A DNA stretch of 7,463 bases from assembly GCA_946479705.1 (NCBI GenBank), contig CAMLHI010000097.1:1-7463 (forward strand). Direction: 5' to 3'. The notes under the pieces are model-generated. The model was not told the origin of the DNA, ran no database searches, and saw nothing but the letters and a program-made list of their open reading frames with translations. Positions 5,423 to 7,463 of the stretch are shown here, in pieces (positions within the stretch are counted from its first letter, which is position 1; each line of letters starts with the position of its first letter). The stretch comes from an uncultured Oxalobacteraceae bacterium. GTDB taxonomy: Bacteria; Pseudomonadota; Gammaproteobacteria; Burkholderiales; Burkholderiaceae. A program made the translations under genes and the position numbers.

Positions 5423-5444
5423 CCCCTCCCCGTTCCACCCTCCC
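5423..5444 (-). other. G-quadruplex motif on the minus strand
   Basis: The plus strand has four C-runs (4, 4, 3 and 3 bases) at 5423-5426, 5428-5431, 5438-5440 and 5442-5444. The minus strand therefore fits the G3+N1-7 quadruplex pattern with loops of 1, 6 and 1 bases. It lies between the HPF hairpin and the diguanylate cyclase promoter, on the template strand for both genes. Folding in the cell is not shown. Confidence 0.45.
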
Positions 5445-5484
5445 TCCGCAAACGAGACACCCCAGCACGACCGCCCCGCATGCG

Positions 5485-5520
5485 CGCTTTCCGGGTAAGC
5501 GAGCGCTTCCAAAGCAAGCG
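5485..5520. promoter_or_regulatory. Two tandem 17-bp dyads, candidate operator of the diguanylate cyclase gene
   Basis: Dyad 1 (5485-5501) is CGCTT-N7-AAGCG with seven of eight base pairs symmetric; dyad 2 (5504-5520) is CGCTT-N7-AAGCG with six of eight. Centres are 19 bp apart and the two units agree at 13 of 19 positions. The pair ends six bases before an extended -10 element, and dyad 2 covers the -35 region. This is the layout expected of a dimeric repressor or activator bound twice; the regulator is not identifiable. Confidence 0.5.
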
Positions 5521-5534
5521 AACACTGCTATGAT
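5507..5534 (+). promoter_or_regulatory. Extended -10 promoter of the diguanylate cyclase gene
   Basis: TGCTATGAT at 5526-5534 is an extended -10 (TGn plus TATGAT, five of six matches). A weak -35-like TTCCAA lies at 5507-5512 with a 16-bp spacer. Transcription should begin near 5541. This excludes the ATGs at 5530 and 5533, which lie inside the -10, as start codons. Confidence 0.6.
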
Positions 5535-5586
5535 GGAGTTGCCGGTAAGAACGGCGTTTTCGTGTACAACAACGGGAAAGAACACA

Positions 5587-6531
5587 GTGGAACAAATCGG
5601 CACCTTCGCCACGTCCGGTTACACCATGCAGGACTTGCAGCTGTTCCAGGACGCCGACCCGGGCCTGGCGCCGCTGCTGGCCCCGTGCGCCGTGGTCCGG
5701 CTCGCCGATGGCGCCGCCGTGGACGACAGCGCCCGCGCCCGCTTGTTCATCGTGCTGCGCGGCTGCCTGGACGTGGCCATGGCCGACGGCACGAGCAGCA
5801 AGATCCTGCCCGGCGAAAGCGTGGGCGAACAATCGGTGCTCGACGAGGCCAGTAACCTGTTGGCCATGGTGGCCAGCGGCGACACTGCCCTGCTGGTCAT
5901 CGACGGCGAGCTGGTGTGGAAACTGATCGACCAGTCCAATACCCTGGCGCGTAACCTGCTGCGCCTGCTCTCCTTCCGCATCCGCGCCGCCAATGCCCTG
6001 CTGCGGCGTAATCAAAAGCTGGGCGAGTTCTACCGGCAATTGTCGATGAACGATGGCTTGACCGGCCTGTACAACCGCGCCTGGCTCAATGACATGCTGC
6101 CCAAGCTGGTGGCCACGGCCCAGCGCGCCGGCACGCCGCTGGCACTCATCATGATAGACCTGGACCACTTCAAGAAGTTCAACGACACCCACGGCCACGT
6201 GGCTGGCGACGATGCCTTGCGCGCCGCCGCCGCGGTGATCGGCGCCGACCTGCGTCCGTTGGATTTCGCGCTGCGCTACGGCGGCGAAGAATTGATGGTG
6301 GTGCTGCCGGAAACCCCGGCAACGCTGGCCGTGCTGGTGGCCGAGCGCCTGTGCACGCGCATGCGTGACACCCCCGTACTGCCCGGCAGCGGCTTGCCTT
6401 TGCCGCACGTTACCGCGTCCTTCGGCGTGGCCGTGCTGCAGGATGGCATGAACGAACTGGCGCTGATCGCCGCCGCCGACGCCGCGCTGTACCGCGCCAA
6501 GCAGGCCGGACGCGACCGCGTCGCCGAATAA
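5587..6531 (+). CDS. Diguanylate cyclase with N-terminal cyclic-nucleotide-binding-like domain
   Basis: A 314-residue cytoplasmic protein that should make cyclic di-GMP from two GTP. Residues about 18-120 resemble a cNMP-binding beta-roll (LFIVLRGCLDV, then PGESVGEQSVLDEA), but the phosphate-binding Arg usual after the GE segment is absent, so it may sense something other than cAMP. A helical linker (about 121-152) leads to the GGDEF domain: DGLTGLYNR at 156-164, metal-binding D191 in IDLDHFKKFND, the active-site loop GGEEL at 232-236, and an inhibitory-site RPLD at 223-226, five residues before it. GGEEL has Leu in place of the usual Phe, but the catalytic residues are intact. Start is GTG 5587, with GGGAAAG at 5574-5580 six bases upstream; ATGs at 5530 and 5533 fall inside the promoter, and ATG 5626 lacks a ribosome-binding site. 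No EAL domain or membrane segment is present. Confidence 0.88.
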   Translation: MEQIGTFATSGYTMQDLQLFQDADPGLAPLLAPCAVVRLADGAAVDDSARARLFIVLRGCLDVAMADGTSSKILPGESVGEQSVLDEASNLLAMVASGDTALLVIDGELVWKLIDQSNTLARNLLRLLSFRIRAANALLRRNQKLGEFYRQLSMNDGLTGLYNRAWLNDMLPKLVATAQRAGTPLALIMIDLDHFKKFNDTHGHVAGDDALRAAAAVIGADLRPLDFALRYGGEELMVVLPETPATLAVLVAERLCTRMRDTPVLPGSGLPLPHVTASFGVAVLQDGMNELALIAAADAALYRAKQAGRDRVAE

Positions 6532-6630
6532 GCCGCGCTGCCGCCATGGCCGGACGGGCGACGAAGCCACCCGGCCCGCCCGCATCTGTGTACCATAGCG
6601 AACCATTGCTTCCGCTCCCATGCACGCACC
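6532..6630 (+). promoter_or_regulatory. Intergenic region with weak terminator-like repeat and sbcB -10 candidate
   Basis: An inverted repeat CGGGCG/CGCCCG in the GC-rich stretch 6549-6582 could form a 6-bp stem with a loop of about 16 bases, a poor terminator. TACCAT at 6591-6596 matches the -10 consensus at four of six positions and would start transcription near 6603. I see no good -35 and no Shine-Dalgarno before the sbcB ATG. Confidence 0.3.
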
Positions 6631-7463
6631 ATGACCACCCATACCTTTCTCTGGCACGATTACGAAACCTTTGGCGCCCAGCCGCGGCGCGACCGCCCGG
6701 CCCAGTTCGCGGCCATCCGCACCGATGCCGACCTCAATGAAATCGGCGACCCGGTCATGCTGTATTGCCAGCCGGCGCCGGATTTCCTGCCCGATCCCGT
6801 GTCCTGCCTCATCACCGGCATCACGCCGCAGCAATGCCTGGAATGGGGCGTGCCCGAACACCGTTTCGCCGCCACCATCGAAAATGTCTTCAGCCAGCCC
6901 GGCACCATCGGGGTCGGCTACAACACCATCCGCTTCGACGACGAGGTCACGCGCTTCCTGTTCTGGCGCAACCTGATCGATCCCTATGCGCGCGAATGGC
7001 AAAACAATTGCGGGCGCTGGGACTTGCTCGACGTGGTGCGCATGACCTATGCCCTGCGGCCGGAAGGCATCGAATGGCCCACCCGCGAGGATGGGCGCCC
7101 CAGTTTCAAGCTGGAAGACCTGGCCCGCGCCAACGGCCTGCTGCACGAATCGGCCCACGATGCGCTGTCCGACGTGCGCGCCACCATCGCGCTGGCGCGC
7201 CTGATCCGCCAGCGCCAGCCGCGCCTGTTCGATTTCTGCCTGGGCCTGCACAAGAAAGACAAGGTGGCCGCCGAAATGGGCTTGCACCTGGAACCGGCGG
7301 CGCGCCAGCCCTTCCTGCACGTGTCCGGCATGTTCCCTGCCGAACGCGGCTGCATCGCCCTGGTCTGGCCGCTCGCCACCCACCCCACCAACAAGAACGA
7401 GGTGCTGGTGTGGGATTGCGCCCATGACCCCGAGCAATTGTTCGGACTCGATGCCGAGGCCAT
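6631..7463 (+). CDS. sbcB: Exodeoxyribonuclease I, 5' part (runs off the window)
   Basis: The first 277 codons of a 3'-5' single-strand DNA exonuclease of the DEDDh superfamily, which acts in mismatch repair and recombination and binds SSB through its C-terminal domains. The protein starts MTTHTFLWHDYETFG and aligns with E. coli ExoI from memory at a constant offset of five residues. All five catalytic residues are present: D10 and E12 (E. coli D15, E17), D103 in RFDDEVTR (D108), H176 (H181) and D181 (D186) in AHDALSDVRAT. Other matching blocks are DRPAQFAAIRTD at 21-32, ITGITPQ at 61-67, RWDLLDVVRMTYALRPEGIEW at 129-149 and HVSGMF near 230. The frame stays open to the window edge; the SH3-like and C-terminal helical parts are mostly outside. 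ATG 6631 is the only sensible start, but the preceding 28 bases are pyrimidine-rich with no Shine-Dalgarno. Confidence 0.96.
   Translation, partial: MTTHTFLWHDYETFGAQPRRDRPAQFAAIRTDADLNEIGDPVMLYCQPAPDFLPDPVSCLITGITPQQCLEWGVPEHRFAATIENVFSQPGTIGVGYNTIRFDDEVTRFLFWRNLIDPYAREWQNNCGRWDLLDVVRMTYALRPEGIEWPTREDGRPSFKLEDLARANGLLHESAHDALSDVRATIALARLIRQRQPRLFDFCLGLHKKDKVAAEMGLHLEPAARQPFLHVSGMFPAERGCIALVWPLATHPTNKNEVLVWDCAHDPEQLFGLDAEA

Noticed and set aside
5530..5586. Start of the diguanylate cyclase at ATG 5530 or 5533
   Set aside because: Both codons lie inside the extended -10 element TGCTATGAT, so they would not be in the transcript.
5209..7437. A 742-codon minus-strand open frame opposite the HPF 3' end, the diguanylate cyclase and sbcB
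   Set aside because: The opposite strand carries well-supported genes with intact motifs, and the translated product (Gly/Gln/His-rich) has no domain. It is a codon-bias shadow.

Overview
The window looks like chromosomal DNA of a GC-rich betaproteobacterium. Protein style (ExoI, a DUF-type HPF/RaiA protein, a GlxA/AraC regulator, a two-domain diguanylate cyclase) and GC-rich codon use fit Burkholderiales, most likely the Oxalobacteraceae (Massilia/Janthinobacterium/Duganella type). This assignment is by impression, not by a search. I see no insertion sequence, phage gene, tRNA, rRNA or CRISPR array.

Layout. Positions 1-57 are the C-terminal end of an upstream gene. It is followed after 26 bp by a secreted SAM-methyltransferase-like protein (84-821) that ends in a strong double hairpin. 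Next comes a DHA3-type MFS exporter (956-2215), then a phytanoyl-CoA-dioxygenase (PhyH) family Fe(II)/2-oxoglutarate enzyme (2295-3122). The PhyH gene runs tail-to-tail into a GlxA-type DJ-1/AraC regulator on the minus strand (3119-4078), and the two stop codons share TTAA. The regulator diverges from an isochorismatase-like cysteine hydrolase (4168-4800) across an 89-bp shared promoter region. After that come an HPF/RaiA-type ribosome-associated protein (4988-5356), a diguanylate cyclase with an N-terminal cNMP-binding-like domain (5587-6531), and the 5' part of exodeoxyribonuclease I, sbcB (6631 to the window edge).

Functional links. The regulator and hydrolase form a classic divergent pair, so the regulator probably controls the hydrolase and perhaps itself. 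The MFS exporter and PhyH oxygenase are co-directional with a 79-bp gap and no visible terminator, and may be co-transcribed. The remaining genes look like independent housekeeping or signalling units with their own promoters and terminators.

The most interesting material is between genes: a predicted leaderless promoter for the regulator flanked by an 8-bp inverted repeat; a 15-codon upstream ORF whose Shine-Dalgarno lies in a hairpin and whose stop abuts the HPF ribosome-binding site; and, upstream of the diguanylate cyclase, two tandem 17-bp dyads next to an extended -10 element plus a minus-strand G-quadruplex motif. I found no clear evidence of a wholly new multi-gene system. The genes themselves belong to recognised families, although substrates of four of them are unknown.
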